From JBAZAX01 sp964568625 (GTDB taxonomy: Bacteria; Babelota; Babeliae; Babelales; RVW-14): 64,000 bases of DNA. A program made the position numbers and the translations under genes. The notes below the pieces were generated by a model. It was not told the DNA's origin. It did no database searches and worked only from the letters and a program-made list of their open reading frames with translations. The stretch covers positions 1 to 64,000 of the forward strand of contig CAZMQG010000006.1 in assembly GCA_964568625.1 (NCBI GenBank), read 5' to 3'. The first letter of the stretch is position 1. Each line of letters begins with the position of its first letter. This document shows, piece after piece, positions 9,683 through 18,795 of this stretch.

Positions 9683-10635
9683 TGATTACGATTATTATTA
9701 CCGTATTTTTTGCTGCGTTGTTCATATTTTTAATTACAGCTCTTTTGAAATCGACTTATCTCATTAAGCAAGCTGAAGTTGTTATGATTGAACGCTTTGG
9801 TTGTTTTCATAAGATGCTTACTTCAGGATTACACTTTGTTGTACCTTTTATGGATCAACCTAGACGTGTTTACTGGACATTTTTAAAGGATGATCCTCGA
9901 GGTAAGGTTGTTTATCGCTACAATTCTTTTATTGATAGAATTGATTTGCGTGAAACCGTTTATGATTTTCCTCGTCAAAGTGTTATTACAAAAGATAATG
10001 TTTCAATTGAAATAAGTGTTTTACTATATTACCAAATTACAGATCCTAAATCTGCAATTTATGAAGTAGCAGATCTTCCTTTTGCTATTGAAAAATTGAC
10101 TCAGACTACAATGCGAAATATAATCGGCTCAATGGATTTGGATGAAACATTAACATCACGTGATAGAATTAATGAAAAATTAAGACATGTGCTTGATGAT
10201 GCAACTGAAAAATGGGGCGTCAAGATTAATAGGGTGGAACTACAAGAAATTATGCCACCGGTTGATATACGACAGGCAATGGAAAAACAGATGCGAGCAG
10301 AGCGAGATCGTCGTGCTTTAATTTTGGAGGCAGAAGGTCAAAAAACATCCGCTATTTTATGCGCAGAAGGTGATTATCAGTCTAAAGTTACTCGAGCTAA
10401 GGGAGAAGCTGAGGCAAGATTAATTTTATCGCAGGCAGAGGCTGATTCTATTGAAGTTGTCAGAAAAGCTATTCCTAACGCTGATCCTTTACCATACATG
10501 GTTGCTATTAATTACATTAAAACATTGCCTGAAATTACAAAGGGCAAGGATGATAAGATTATAATGATGCCTTATGAGGCTACGGCGTTAATGGGGTCAA
10601 TTTCGACGATTAAAGAACTTTTTGGTAAGAAATAA
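9682..10635 (+). CDS. SPFH/band-7 stomatin-like protein (QmcA-type)
   Basis: 317 residues: an N-terminal membrane anchor (residues 2-24), then the SPFH domain (VVMIERFGCFHKMLTSGLHF, VITKDNVSIEISVLLYYQI, MDLDETLTSRDRIN), and an Ala/Glu-rich helical region (MEKQMRAERDRRALILEAEG) that drives oligomerisation. This family forms membrane microdomain rings and pairs with NfeD, exactly as here. It may scaffold or protect membrane protein quality control. Confidence 0.93.
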   Translation: MITIIITVFFAALFIFLITALLKSTYLIKQAEVVMIERFGCFHKMLTSGLHFVVPFMDQPRRVYWTFLKDDPRGKVVYRYNSFIDRIDLRETVYDFPRQSVITKDNVSIEISVLLYYQITDPKSAIYEVADLPFAIEKLTQTTMRNIIGSMDLDETLTSRDRINEKLRHVLDDATEKWGVKINRVELQEIMPPVDIRQAMEKQMRAERDRRALILEAEGQKTSAILCAEGDYQSKVTRAKGEAEARLILSQAEADSIEVVRKAIPNADPLPYMVAINYIKTLPEITKGKDDKIIMMPYEATALMGSISTIKELFGKK

Positions 10636-10675
10636 TAAGCGTTTTATTGGATTATATATTTTGGTGGAGATGACG

Positions 10676-11002
10676 ATGGATTTAAAGGTACGGGGGTCGG
10701 TTATTTGGGCCTCTATATTATTGGGATGTGCGGTTCTTTTTATGCCTTTATTCAAAAAAAATGATTCGTTTTATACGATTAATGAATTTAATGAAGATGT
10801 TAGTAAGATTTATTCTGATTTAGGCCTTTTCTCTCAAAAAAGAGGTGACTTCCAAGGAGCGATTAAATCTTACACTCGAGCTCTTGAGTACAATCCCGAG
10901 CATGCAATTTGTTTGAGTAATATTGAAATTTGTAAAAAAAAATTGAAAAAAAATATATCAAAAGCAGTTGATTTTCTTGCAAAATTAGATTCATCAAATT
11001 AA
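10676..11002 (+). CDS. Small membrane-anchored TPR protein
   Basis: About 108 residues with one N-terminal transmembrane segment (VIWASILLGCAVLFMPLF), then about two TPR-like helix pairs (YSDLGLFSQKRGDFQGAIKS, then YTRALEYNPEHAICLSNIEI) and a Lys-rich tail. The ATG at 10676 has GGAG six bases upstream; the longer TTG start inside the SPFH gene is not needed. It is third in the NfeD/SPFH operon, 40 bases downstream, so it may serve that membrane complex. Its last codons overlap the convergent uvrC by four bases. Confidence 0.7.
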   Translation: MDLKVRGSVIWASILLGCAVLFMPLFKKNDSFYTINEFNEDVSKIYSDLGLFSQKRGDFQGAIKSYTRALEYNPEHAICLSNIEICKKKLKKNISKAVDFLAKLDSSN

Positions 11003-12660
11003 ATTTCATCAAATGAATTTTTGTGTTCCACTTTGCGATGAAAACTTATCGCAAAGTGGTGCGCATAGTCTCTAACTGCTGTTAAAATTTGCCCCACAAA
11101 ACTTTTTAAATTTAGTTTTTTACCTTCAGGAATACGTTTAGAAAAAACGGTTTCCTCTTTTTTAGCTAAGCTTGCAAATTCCGCTTGCGGAAAAAGGTTT
11201 TGTACGGCATTAAGTTGTCCCTTGCCTCCATCAATTAAGACCAAATCAGGAAGATCTTTTACGTCTTTGTATCTGCGTTGAACAATTTCATGAAGTGCTG
11301 CATAGTCATTTTGTTGTTCAATGCTTTTTATATAAAAATGTCTGAAATTTTTCTTATCAGGCTTACCGTCTGTAAATCGAACACATGAGCCAACCATGTA
11401 CATGCCCTGTTTATGTGAAATATCAAAGCAATCAATGGTATGTGGTTCAGTTGGAAGTTGAAATAAATTTTTTAGCGCCTTAGGAAGTGTAGTTTGTTTT
11501 GATATCTCCGTATCAACATGAATTTTGGCTAATCTCATTAGATCCGCAAAGTGTCCTGACTCTGGACGCGTTACTATTGAGGTATCATAACTTTTATTAT
11601 GCCAAGATTTTATAAATTTTTGATAAAGTTTTTGGGTTGCTTGGTCAATATCAAAATTAACTAAAATTATTGCCGGAGCTGGATAGGTTCGATAATAACT
11701 TTCAAAAAAATCAAGGCAAGGTGTTTGGTAGGAGTTGGAGTTGAGAATATTTTCATTAATTGAATCCATTGGATGCATTTGTTCGGATATTACAGAATCT
11801 ATTGGTTCATAGTCTGCTGGAATGTAAAATATCTCTTTTTTTATAAGAACGCTGTTTTTTTCCTTGAATAAAAAAAGTGTTGTTTTATCTTCTGTTAAAA
11901 ACCAGATATCCTTTTCATCCAGTTTTAATCTTGATATGGCTTTAGTTTCAATAACATCAAAAACTTTCTCAAATGCCTGAATGTAATTGTGAAGTTGTCG
12001 GGATTTTTCGAATTCCATTTTTTTGTTGTGCTCTTTGATCAGGTTTTGCAAATGTTTTAAAAATTCAGTGTGATTGCCTTTTAACACAAGTTTTGCCAGA
12101 TCGATTCTTTCTTTATAACTGTTTTCATCAAAGTCTGGTCTGCATTTTCCTGCGCATATTCCCATATGATATGCCAGGCATCCCGATGGAATATTTTTTT
12201 TACATAATTTTAATCTGAATGTTTTGATTAAAAAATCGTAAACTTTTCGGGCCGAATCTTTTTCTAAGAAAGGTCCGAAGTATGTACCCTTTTGTTTTTG
12301 GCTGCGAGCAAGTTTAAGTTCCGGTAACGTGTCCTGACTTATTAATATCCATAAAAATGGCTGTCCGGTTTTTAAAAGTACATTGAATTTTGGTTGATGT
12401 GTTTGAATTAGTTTTGCCTCAAGTAACATGGCTTCGAGTTCATTTTTTGTTACTATGAAATCTATTTGATTACTGATTTCCCTTAAAGAACAAGATTTCA
12501 CGTCATCATTTTTTAGGTAACTGGTTACCCGGCTTCTTAGATTTTTGGCTTTGCCTATATATAAAACAAGATCGCTAGAATCTTTGAAAAGATAAACACC
12601 GGGATTTCTGGGAAGACTTTTTATCTGTTTTTCTAGGTTTTTTTTAATATTTTCTGTCAT
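10999..12660 (-). CDS. uvrC: Excinuclease ABC subunit C lacking the HhH module
   Basis: 553 residues. It contains the N-terminal GIY-YIG nuclease (GVYLFKDSSDLVLYIGKAKN), a Cys-bearing block (LCKKNIPSGCLAYHMGICAG), a central UVR region (MEFEKSRQLHNYIQAFEK) and the RNase-H-like second nuclease (IDCFDISHKQGMYMVGSCVR; LPDLVLIDGGKGQLNAV). UvrC makes both incisions in nucleotide-excision repair. The protein stops just after NSFDEI, where other UvrCs continue into PGIG and the (HhH)2 DNA-binding domain; no HhH coding remains downstream. ATG at 12660 is preferred to a start 33 codons upstream because homology begins there. Confidence 0.92.
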   Translation of the reverse strand: MTENIKKNLEKQIKSLPRNPGVYLFKDSSDLVLYIGKAKNLRSRVTSYLKNDDVKSCSLREISNQIDFIVTKNELEAMLLEAKLIQTHQPKFNVLLKTGQPFLWILISQDTLPELKLARSQKQKGTYFGPFLEKDSARKVYDFLIKTFRLKLCKKNIPSGCLAYHMGICAGKCRPDFDENSYKERIDLAKLVLKGNHTEFLKHLQNLIKEHNKKMEFEKSRQLHNYIQAFEKVFDVIETKAISRLKLDEKDIWFLTEDKTTLFLFKEKNSVLIKKEIFYIPADYEPIDSVISEQMHPMDSINENILNSNSYQTPCLDFFESYYRTYPAPAIILVNFDIDQATQKLYQKFIKSWHNKSYDTSIVTRPESGHFADLMRLAKIHVDTEISKQTTLPKALKNLFQLPTEPHTIDCFDISHKQGMYMVGSCVRFTDGKPDKKNFRHFYIKSIEQQNDYAALHEIVQRRYKDVKDLPDLVLIDGGKGQLNAVQNLFPQAEFASLAKKEETVFSKRIPEGKKLNLKSFVGQILTAVRDYAHHFAISFHRKVEHKNSFDEI

Positions 12661-12878
12661 AGTGGTAACTTTTCGAACCAGTTTACTTACCTTAATTACA
12701 CATGAATTTAAAATATATATAAACTTTGGTTTTTGTAATATTTGAATCAAAAAAATCAAATTATTGCCTTATGGGTATATATTTTCACATATTAAATTTA
12801 ATTGGGGTATCATTTGGGATTAATTGATATTTTAATTTTATCAAAATTTAGCATACAAATTATTTTTAGGGGGGTGTT

Positions 12879-13844
12879 ATGAAGATGGGAGTTATTTGTA
12901 TCTTTTTACTTTTTCAATATGCTAACCCAATGGTTAAATTGGGAGAACGTATTTTTGGAATGCAGCATCATGAAGTAGAGCAAGATGTTTTAAAGCGATT
13001 TAAAACCATTTTGCAATTGCAGAATTCTGCATTGGTAAAAGAAATTAGAATTTTTCTAGATAGCATTGGTTCTAACAAAAATTTGGTAAAAGAATGCTTT
13101 TCTATAAATCTTCGTGGTGAAAGTGTGTTTCGTATATTTTCCAGATATGCTGAGAATATGGATGATTTTGCATGGATAGTAGAAAAAATGCAATGGTGTG
13201 GCGGGAAAAATTTTGTATGGCAGCAAATGTCTATGTTAGATAGTTTTCATTTGAATTTTTTTCACCATTTGAGTGTTACAAAAAATTTTAAATGTGTGGA
13301 GTTTATGTTTAATGAGATTTGTAGATTTGCTCCTACGCCTAGAGAGCTAATAAATTTTTTGTTACTCAAAAATGAATCTAATGAGTGTATTTTAACTTGT
13401 ATTTCTTATTCTTCTGTGCTTACTTCAAATGAAAAAATTCTTTTTTTGCGTTTGTTTGTTAATAAATTTAAAGATATTGCTACAAAAATTTATTCTCAAG
13501 ACGCTGGGAACAAGGCCGAATTAATGCTTTTAACCGAATTTAATGAGGATCTATTATTTGAAGTTATTCATAGTGCATTAGTTGTACATGGACGGTTTGT
13601 TGATTGGTTACCTCCATTTGTAAACGAATTAATTAATTTTGTAGGAACTTGTGGTGGATCTGAATCTGTTAAATATTTTGTAAATAAAATAGGCATATCT
13701 GCAGATGGATCACCTTTAACTGCATTGGATTTACTTTATCGACAAGAGGAGAAGGAGTTGCAAATTGTGAAGCCTATCTTGGATGACTTGATTAAGTTTT
13801 TGCGAAGTGTAGGGGCAAATACATATCGTGAGTTATCAGTTTAA
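12879..13844 (+). CDS. Hypothetical protein, possible ankyrin-like C-terminus
   Basis: 321 residues, start ATG with a GGGGGG ribosome-binding site. A short hydrophobic N-terminus (MGVICIFLLFQYANP) may be a weak signal peptide. The body is helical. The last 50 residues (GSPLTALDLLYRQ followed by ILDDLIKFLRSVGANT) resemble one ankyrin repeat. I do not recognise the family. It is flanked on both sides by 200-base AT-rich spacers and is probably monocistronic. Secreted repeat proteins are common in host-associated bacteria, but no function can be assigned. Confidence 0.6.
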   Translation: MKMGVICIFLLFQYANPMVKLGERIFGMQHHEVEQDVLKRFKTILQLQNSALVKEIRIFLDSIGSNKNLVKECFSINLRGESVFRIFSRYAENMDDFAWIVEKMQWCGGKNFVWQQMSMLDSFHLNFFHHLSVTKNFKCVEFMFNEICRFAPTPRELINFLLLKNESNECILTCISYSSVLTSNEKILFLRLFVNKFKDIATKIYSQDAGNKAELMLLTEFNEDLLFEVIHSALVVHGRFVDWLPPFVNELINFVGTCGGSESVKYFVNKIGISADGSPLTALDLLYRQEEKELQIVKPILDDLIKFLRSVGANTYRELSV

Positions 13845-14045
13845 ATAATGTGTGTTTTTTTCTATTATTCAAATTATTATACTTTTCGCTTTTAACGAGC
13901 TATTTTTACATGAATTCGTTGAATTTGTGCAAAAACTGTGAATTTGCCATTTAATTACAAAATTTTGTTTGAAGTGCTTTAAAAATGATGTATTTTAAAT
14001 ACCTGTGTTAATTTTATTATCTAAATTTATGTTGGAAAGTAAGGT

Positions 14046-15263
14046 ATGTTTGGCAAATCACGTTTTCCGTTGGTTATTAGCGGTATTGTTGTTTTTTGTG
14101 TAATAGGTTGGATTACAAGCTCGATTTATTCATATTTTTCTTACAATATTTCTCCAAAATTTTCTATAAATGGAATAGGGCTTGAGTCTTCGTTTGCAAA
14201 AGAGCTTAAATTTTCAATTTGTGGAGATAGTGGATATAAAATTTCCCAGATTGGTGCTTTGATTGATGGGAAAGAGATTGATCTTAATGGTACCACAAAA
14301 ATTGGTGCCAAGAAGTTTGAAACTCCATTTTCAACTGATATTACAACATATTCTGATGGAATTCATAAGCTTGAGGTTTATGCAATAGATTCAAGTTTTA
14401 ATAGAAACAAATCAATACAAGCAATAAATTTTTGTGTGGACAACAGTCCATTGCGTGCAGCTTTTACTGAATCAGATTATAAAGTTGATCAAGGTAAGAC
14501 TTTACATATTAAAATTCAGTCAAACAAAAAATTGGCAAAGGCTGAGGTTGATTTTTTATCAGTAAAATATGAATGTTTTCCTGATTCCAAAAATTCAATG
14601 ACATATGAATGTTTTATTCCAATTGAAGCTGAGGCAGGAGTTGCTGATTATCCGATTACAGTGGATCTGGAAGATACGGTAATGAATAACTTAAAATTAA
14701 ATGCACAAGTTCGTGTTCTTGAAGTTCAGTTTCCTCGTCAGCGCGGTTTTACAGTGAAGAAGGAAAAACTAGAGGAAGAAAAAGAGATTAGCGCAAGTGC
14801 CAAAGTATTAGATGAAGCTCTTGTTCGTTGGCTTGAACAATCTCCTAAAGAGAAAATGTGGCATGGCCCATTTGAGTTGCCTGTAAATGTCAAACGAATT
14901 TCAACTCCTTTTGGTGAAATAAGAATGACTCCAGAGTTGGGTAGATATATGCACCGTGGTGTTGATTTAATAGATAATCCTAAATCTGTAGTTTGGGCAA
15001 GTCAGGTAGGAAGAGTTATTATAAAAGATCGCTTTTTAATATCCGGAAATACAGTTGTTTTGGATCATGGATGCGGTGTATTCACGTTATACTTCCATCT
15101 TGAAGACTTTGCAGATATTAATGTTGGTGATATTGTTAAAAAGGGTAATCCAGTAGGACGATTAGGTATGACAGGCTATGCAAATGGATATCACTTACAT
15201 TGGGAATTACGAGTAAGAAATATTTCGGTTGATCCAATGGAATGGACAAAAACCGTTTATTAA
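14046..15263 (+). CDS. Membrane-anchored M23 (LytM) peptidase
   Basis: 405 residues: an N-terminal membrane segment (residues 8-31), two Ig-like beta domains (about 35-220), a charged linker and a C-terminal M23 metallopeptidase domain. Zinc and catalytic residues are present: H and D of MHRGVDLID, the histidine in LYFHLEDF, and HLHWEL. The family cleaves peptidoglycan cross-bridges or acts as divisome activators. The GDIVKKGNPVGRLGMTG loop is typical. It is followed by a strong bidirectional terminator. Confidence 0.92.
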   Translation: MFGKSRFPLVISGIVVFCVIGWITSSIYSYFSYNISPKFSINGIGLESSFAKELKFSICGDSGYKISQIGALIDGKEIDLNGTTKIGAKKFETPFSTDITTYSDGIHKLEVYAIDSSFNRNKSIQAINFCVDNSPLRAAFTESDYKVDQGKTLHIKIQSNKKLAKAEVDFLSVKYECFPDSKNSMTYECFIPIEAEAGVADYPITVDLEDTVMNNLKLNAQVRVLEVQFPRQRGFTVKKEKLEEEKEISASAKVLDEALVRWLEQSPKEKMWHGPFELPVNVKRISTPFGEIRMTPELGRYMHRGVDLIDNPKSVVWASQVGRVIIKDRFLISGNTVVLDHGCGVFTLYFHLEDFADINVGDIVKKGNPVGRLGMTGYANGYHLHWELRVRNISVDPMEWTKTVY

Positions 15264-15290
15264 AATTTTTACACAAATTTGTACTAATAA

Positions 15291-15319
15291 AAAAGGACCC
15301 GATATGGGTCCTTTTTTTT
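15291..15319. terminator. Bidirectional terminator between M23 peptidase and GspE-like ATPase
   Basis: aaaaggaccc / gggtcctttt, a 10-bp stem around a 5-nt loop, flanked by A and T runs, lies between two convergent genes and can serve both strands. Confidence 0.9.
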
Positions 15320-15330
15320 GTGCTTTAATT

Positions 15331-16557
15331 TTAAATCGTTACAGTTGCATATAACTCTTCAAGCGAAATTTGTCCGGTATTAACTTTTTCCAGGCCATCA
15401 CTCATAAGTGTTTGCATTCCAGTTTGTACTGCTTGTTGTACGACATTAGTTGTTGCTGCTTTTTGTAAAACTAAGTTTCTTATCTGATCATCCAAAACCA
15501 GAAGTTCAAAGATTCCTAGCCGTCCTTTGTGCCCAAGATTAAAACAGTTGGAGCATCCGAGTGCTTCAAAATTAGTTTTTATATTTTTCAAATCAGGATT
15601 TTTTAACGCAGCCTCTTTTTTGCATTTACTGCAAAGTTTACGCGCAAGCCTTTGTGCTAAAATCCCTGTCAAAGTTGCATTGATCAAAAAAGGTTCTACT
15701 CCCATGTCAAGCAGTCGAGTAATTGCTCCTGCAGCATCATTTGTGTGTAGTGTGCTAAATACGAGATGGCCGGTGAGTGATGCTTCGATGGCTATTTGTG
15801 CTGTAATTTTATCACGTATTTCACCAATCATTATGATATCAGGATCTTGTCTAAGCATGCAGCGCAGGCCATTTTGAAAACTAAAACCCGCCTTATCATT
15901 TACTTGGCTTTGTGTAATGCCTGGAACAGCATATTCTACCGGATCTTCCATTGTGACAATGTTTCGACCTGGTTTATTTAGTGCAGAAAGAATTGCATAC
16001 AAAGTTGTTGTTTTTCCGGATCCTGTTGGTCCCGTTACTAAGAAAAATCCATGAGGTTTTTTAATTAAACTTTGAATATGTGTTAGCATTTTTGAATTCA
16101 TGCCAAGAGATTCAAGATTTAAAAGATTATGGGATCGATCAAGAATTCGAATAACCATTTTTTCGCCATATGTTGATGGAAATGTTGAGATTCGAAGATC
16201 AATAACTTGGTTGTTATTATCATTGTTTCTGGTATTCAATTTAATTTTTCCATCCTGTGGAAGACGTTGAATGGCTATATCTAACCTTGCAATAATTTTT
16301 ATTCGAGAAATTACAAGTTTCAGCATTTCCGGATTTATTGAATCTTGATCATAAAGTGTTCCATCAATCCTATACCGTGCACGGGCTTCATTTTCCTCCG
16401 GTTGAAAATGGATATCAGATGCATGCATTGTAATTGCGTTGTAAAGAATCTGATCAACATAATCGATTACGGGATCAGAGTTCATGTTGTTTATTATTTT
16501 TTCTTCGGTATTTAGTAATGAATATGTGGATGAGGTGATTTGTGTGCCGTCATCCAT
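15331..16557 (-). CDS. GspE/PilB-family secretion or pilus ATPase, short form
   Basis: 408 residues, roughly 150 fewer than full-length GspE/PilB: the N-terminal MshEN-type domain is absent. The core is intact: N2 domain (MHASDIHFQPEENEARARYR), Walker A GPTGSGKT, Asp box EDPVEY, Walker B DPDIIMIGEIRD, His box TLHTNDAAGAITRL, and the tetracysteine zinc site CSKC/CSNC. It powers assembly of type II secretion or type IV pilus filaments from the cytosolic face. No other pilus genes are next to it. It follows the FUN14-like gene by four bases and is co-transcribed with it. Confidence 0.92.
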   Translation of the reverse strand: MDDGTQITSSTYSLLNTEEKIINNMNSDPVIDYVDQILYNAITMHASDIHFQPEENEARARYRIDGTLYDQDSINPEMLKLVISRIKIIARLDIAIQRLPQDGKIKLNTRNNDNNNQVIDLRISTFPSTYGEKMVIRILDRSHNLLNLESLGMNSKMLTHIQSLIKKPHGFFLVTGPTGSGKTTTLYAILSALNKPGRNIVTMEDPVEYAVPGITQSQVNDKAGFSFQNGLRCMLRQDPDIIMIGEIRDKITAQIAIEASLTGHLVFSTLHTNDAAGAITRLLDMGVEPFLINATLTGILAQRLARKLCSKCKKEAALKNPDLKNIKTNFEALGCSNCFNLGHKGRLGIFELLVLDDQIRNLVLQKAATTNVVQQAVQTGMQTLMSDGLEKVNTGQISLEELYATVTI

Positions 16558-16561
16558 ATTT

Positions 16562-16969
16562 TTATCCTAGTTTGCATCCAAGTAAAAAGCCTATAAGTGA
16601 TGCTACTGCTACAATTACATTTGCCTTGATCCACTCAATTCCCTTATTCACAAAGGGTGTCATTACGTCTTGTTTATCGGCAGATACTCCGAATAATGTT
16701 TTTATAGCATTCCAATCAAGCTCAAGTAGCTTATAATATTCCATACCCTTAATTATTAATGCGCTTAAAAGTAGGCTTAATATAATAGTTTTGAAGTGCT
16801 TTTTTAAGATGTAGCCAATTCCGAAACTAATACAAAAATATACTCCTGCCTGAATTGCTTCTGCTACAGGTGAACTTCCCCCGACTTCATTTGACCACTT
16901 GTTTAAGTCAAATTCATTCCATGCTGATTTTACTTTATCCATGGTACTTGTGAGTGTATTGCTTTCCAT
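16562..16969 (-). CDS. FUN14-like small membrane protein
   Basis: 135 residues with three to four hydrophobic segments. The pattern ISFGIGYILKKHFKTIILSL and the terminal SLIGFLLGCKLG match the FUN14 family, whose members carry a G-x-x-x-GY-x-LKK block and end in GFKLG-like sequence. In eukaryotes FUN14 proteins sit in the mitochondrial outer membrane; the bacterial role is unknown. GAGAGGA precedes the ATG. Coupling to the ATPase gene is physical, with no proven functional link. Confidence 0.65.
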   Translation of the reverse strand: MESNTLTSTMDKVKSAWNEFDLNKWSNEVGGSSPVAEAIQAGVYFCISFGIGYILKKHFKTIILSLLLSALIIKGMEYYKLLELDWNAIKTLFGVSADKQDVMTPFVNKGIEWIKANVIVAVASLIGFLLGCKLG

Positions 16970-17097
16970 ATTTCTGATCCTCTCTCCAATTAAAAAATGA
17001 AAATGTGTCTAACATTCATAGAAGTCTAACTTGCGGAGGGCTTTTTTTGCAAAGAATTTCATAAAGTTGTCTAAAATGTTGTTCAAATAAGCGAGCT

Positions 17098-18120
17098 TTA
17101 CTGTGGTAAAATTTTCTTCAACTTTAAAATGTTAAAAATTGATTTAAATATTGTTTCTTCCTCATTTTGTGAAGAGCTTGGTCCAAGTGTCATTACTATC
17201 GGAATTTTATACTGTTCGGCAAGCGAAAATACCAGTAAATCACGTTTAACAATATCTTCCTGAGTAATATTGGCCATAGGTTGGTTAAGATCTGTTCCGG
17301 CTATATAAATTATGAGATCCGGATAAAAACATGGAAATTTTATGTGATTTCTTTTTATTGCTTCAAGTGCATTTGTTAAATGTCGGTTTAATTCACAAAA
17401 ATATTCTTCTCCCGACATTTCGGGATTTATTGGAAAATTAAATGTGATCAAATCTTTTAGTGATTCGTCATAAGTATGAAATGTTCTTGAATTATACATT
17501 TGAAAGATTTGAATGCTTGGATTTAATTCATGAATTCTTTCTCCTGATGGATAAGTTTTATTTTGGAATATTTCTACTAAAGATGTGTTTTGCTTTGCGG
17601 ATAGGTCTATTATTAAAATTTGTGGAGATGTAAAAGGGTTTTCATTCCAAAATCTATGAATGGCAATCGCTATGTCAGATAAGAGGCATTGTCCACAGCT
17701 ATAGGTTGATGATGCTAAATTAAAGCCTCCCCCTAAATTTATTGCCCATCCATATTTTGTAGCTAGATTGCATGCTAGAATGGTTCCTCCGGTAATAAAT
17801 TTTTGAGCGTTTAGCAAAGAGGGATTAACAATCTTTTTATTTTCAAGTTCTTCCATGTACATGGCATCATGAACTGCGTGTATGTCACTAGCATCTACCA
17901 TCCAATGTTTATAAAATTGTTCTTTATTTAGCCCAAGCGCAAGTAGTTTATTATAAATTTCTCTTGATGATGGAAAATAAAAACTTCTATTCTCCAGTTG
18001 TTGAGGATTACATATTTCATATCCTTCATGATAAATAATTGGAAGCTTGGGTGGAGTTTGCATACAGAATAAATTTGAGCTGATTGAAATTAGTATTACG
18101 CAAAACATTTTTTTTAGCAT
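17098..18120 (-). CDS. Secreted histone-deacetylase-fold protein, catalytic residues lost
   Basis: 340 residues with a signal peptide at 1-19 (FCVILISISSNLFCM). The body aligns by eye with class IV HDAC (HDAC11-like) proteins: GWAINLGGGFNLASS (124-138), LLSDIAIAIHRF, ILIIDLSAKQ (168-177), and AGTDLNQ ... ITQEDIVKRDLLVFSLA. Active-site positions are changed. The His-His of GGGFHHAS is Asn-Leu; the DxDxH zinc motif reads D-L-S-A-K; the SGGY tyrosine region reads LGPSSS. Only the Asp of AGTD remains. It should bind zinc poorly and is unlikely to deacetylate. A substrate-binding or effector role outside the cytosol is possible. Confidence 0.8.
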   Translation of the reverse strand: MLKKMFCVILISISSNLFCMQTPPKLPIIYHEGYEICNPQQLENRSFYFPSSREIYNKLLALGLNKEQFYKHWMVDASDIHAVHDAMYMEELENKKIVNPSLLNAQKFITGGTILACNLATKYGWAINLGGGFNLASSTYSCGQCLLSDIAIAIHRFWNENPFTSPQILIIDLSAKQNTSLVEIFQNKTYPSGERIHELNPSIQIFQMYNSRTFHTYDESLKDLITFNFPINPEMSGEEYFCELNRHLTNALEAIKRNHIKFPCFYPDLIIYIAGTDLNQPMANITQEDIVKRDLLVFSLAEQYKIPIVMTLGPSSSQNEEETIFKSIFNILKLKKILPQ

Positions 18121-18190
18121 ATCATTACCATCTTATTAATATAAATTTGTTTGTTAATCTACCTTGCCGAAAAATTATGTACATAAAAAA

Positions 18191-18210
18191 AGGCGCATTT
18201 TACTGCGCCT
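18191..18210 (-). terminator. Terminator downstream of HU
   Basis: aggcgca / tgcgcct stem with a 6-nt loop, flanked by seven A and seven T, lies 33 bases past the HU stop on the minus strand. Confidence 0.88.
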
Positions 18211-18242
18211 TTTTTTACTAATTGAAATCAGTTAGCTCTTGT

Positions 18243-18515
18243 TTAGAGAACTGAATCTTTAAGCTGTTTACCAGGCTTAAATTTAGGAACTTTTTTAGCA
18301 GGGATTGTCATCTTGTTTCCTGTTGCAGGATTGATGCCAATTCTTGTTTTTCTTTTGATAACGGTAAACGTTCCAAAGCCTGTCAAAACAACGTCTTTAC
18401 CTTTTTTCAAGGTTGACTCTACTGCTTCAACGAAAGCTTCGATTGCACCTTTGCATGCGGCTTTAGAAAGCTTTGTGCTTTTCGCCATATGCTCTATTAA
18501 TTCTGCCTTATTCAT
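18243..18515 (-). CDS. hup: HU-family DNA-binding protein
   Basis: 90 residues, exact HU length. It begins MNKAELIEHMAKSTKLSKAA, has the dimer signature GFGTFTVIKRKTRIGINPAT with the beta-arm proline in NPATG, and ends in the usual KFKPGKQLKDSV. It is a histone-like nucleoid protein that bends DNA without strong sequence preference; IHF-like specificity is not suggested. It has its own terminator, and a 280-base spacer upstream must carry its promoter. Confidence 0.97.
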   Translation of the reverse strand: MNKAELIEHMAKSTKLSKAACKGAIEAFVEAVESTLKKGKDVVLTGFGTFTVIKRKTRIGINPATGNKMTIPAKKVPKFKPGKQLKDSVL

Positions 18516-18795
18516 AGAAATCTCCCATCCAACATAATGTTAGGATATCAATACTGTTACACTTACGATTTCACCATACTTAAAATATATTATATCACAT
18601 AATTGCTGATCACGTCAGATTTGTCAAGTAGTCTTTGTTATAAAGTTTAAATTTAACGGTGATCTACATAATTCTTTTACGTTGAATGAAGCAAAAAATT
18701 AAAATCAAAATTTTTTGTACACTTTAAATTATTGAAGTCATTTTGTTATAGTTGCACTACAAGGAAAAAAGTTTGTTTTTTGAGTTAGGATTTTT

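Noticed and set aside
12879..13844. Ankyrin-repeat effector
   Set aside because: Only one weak repeat is seen at the C-terminus; called hypothetical.
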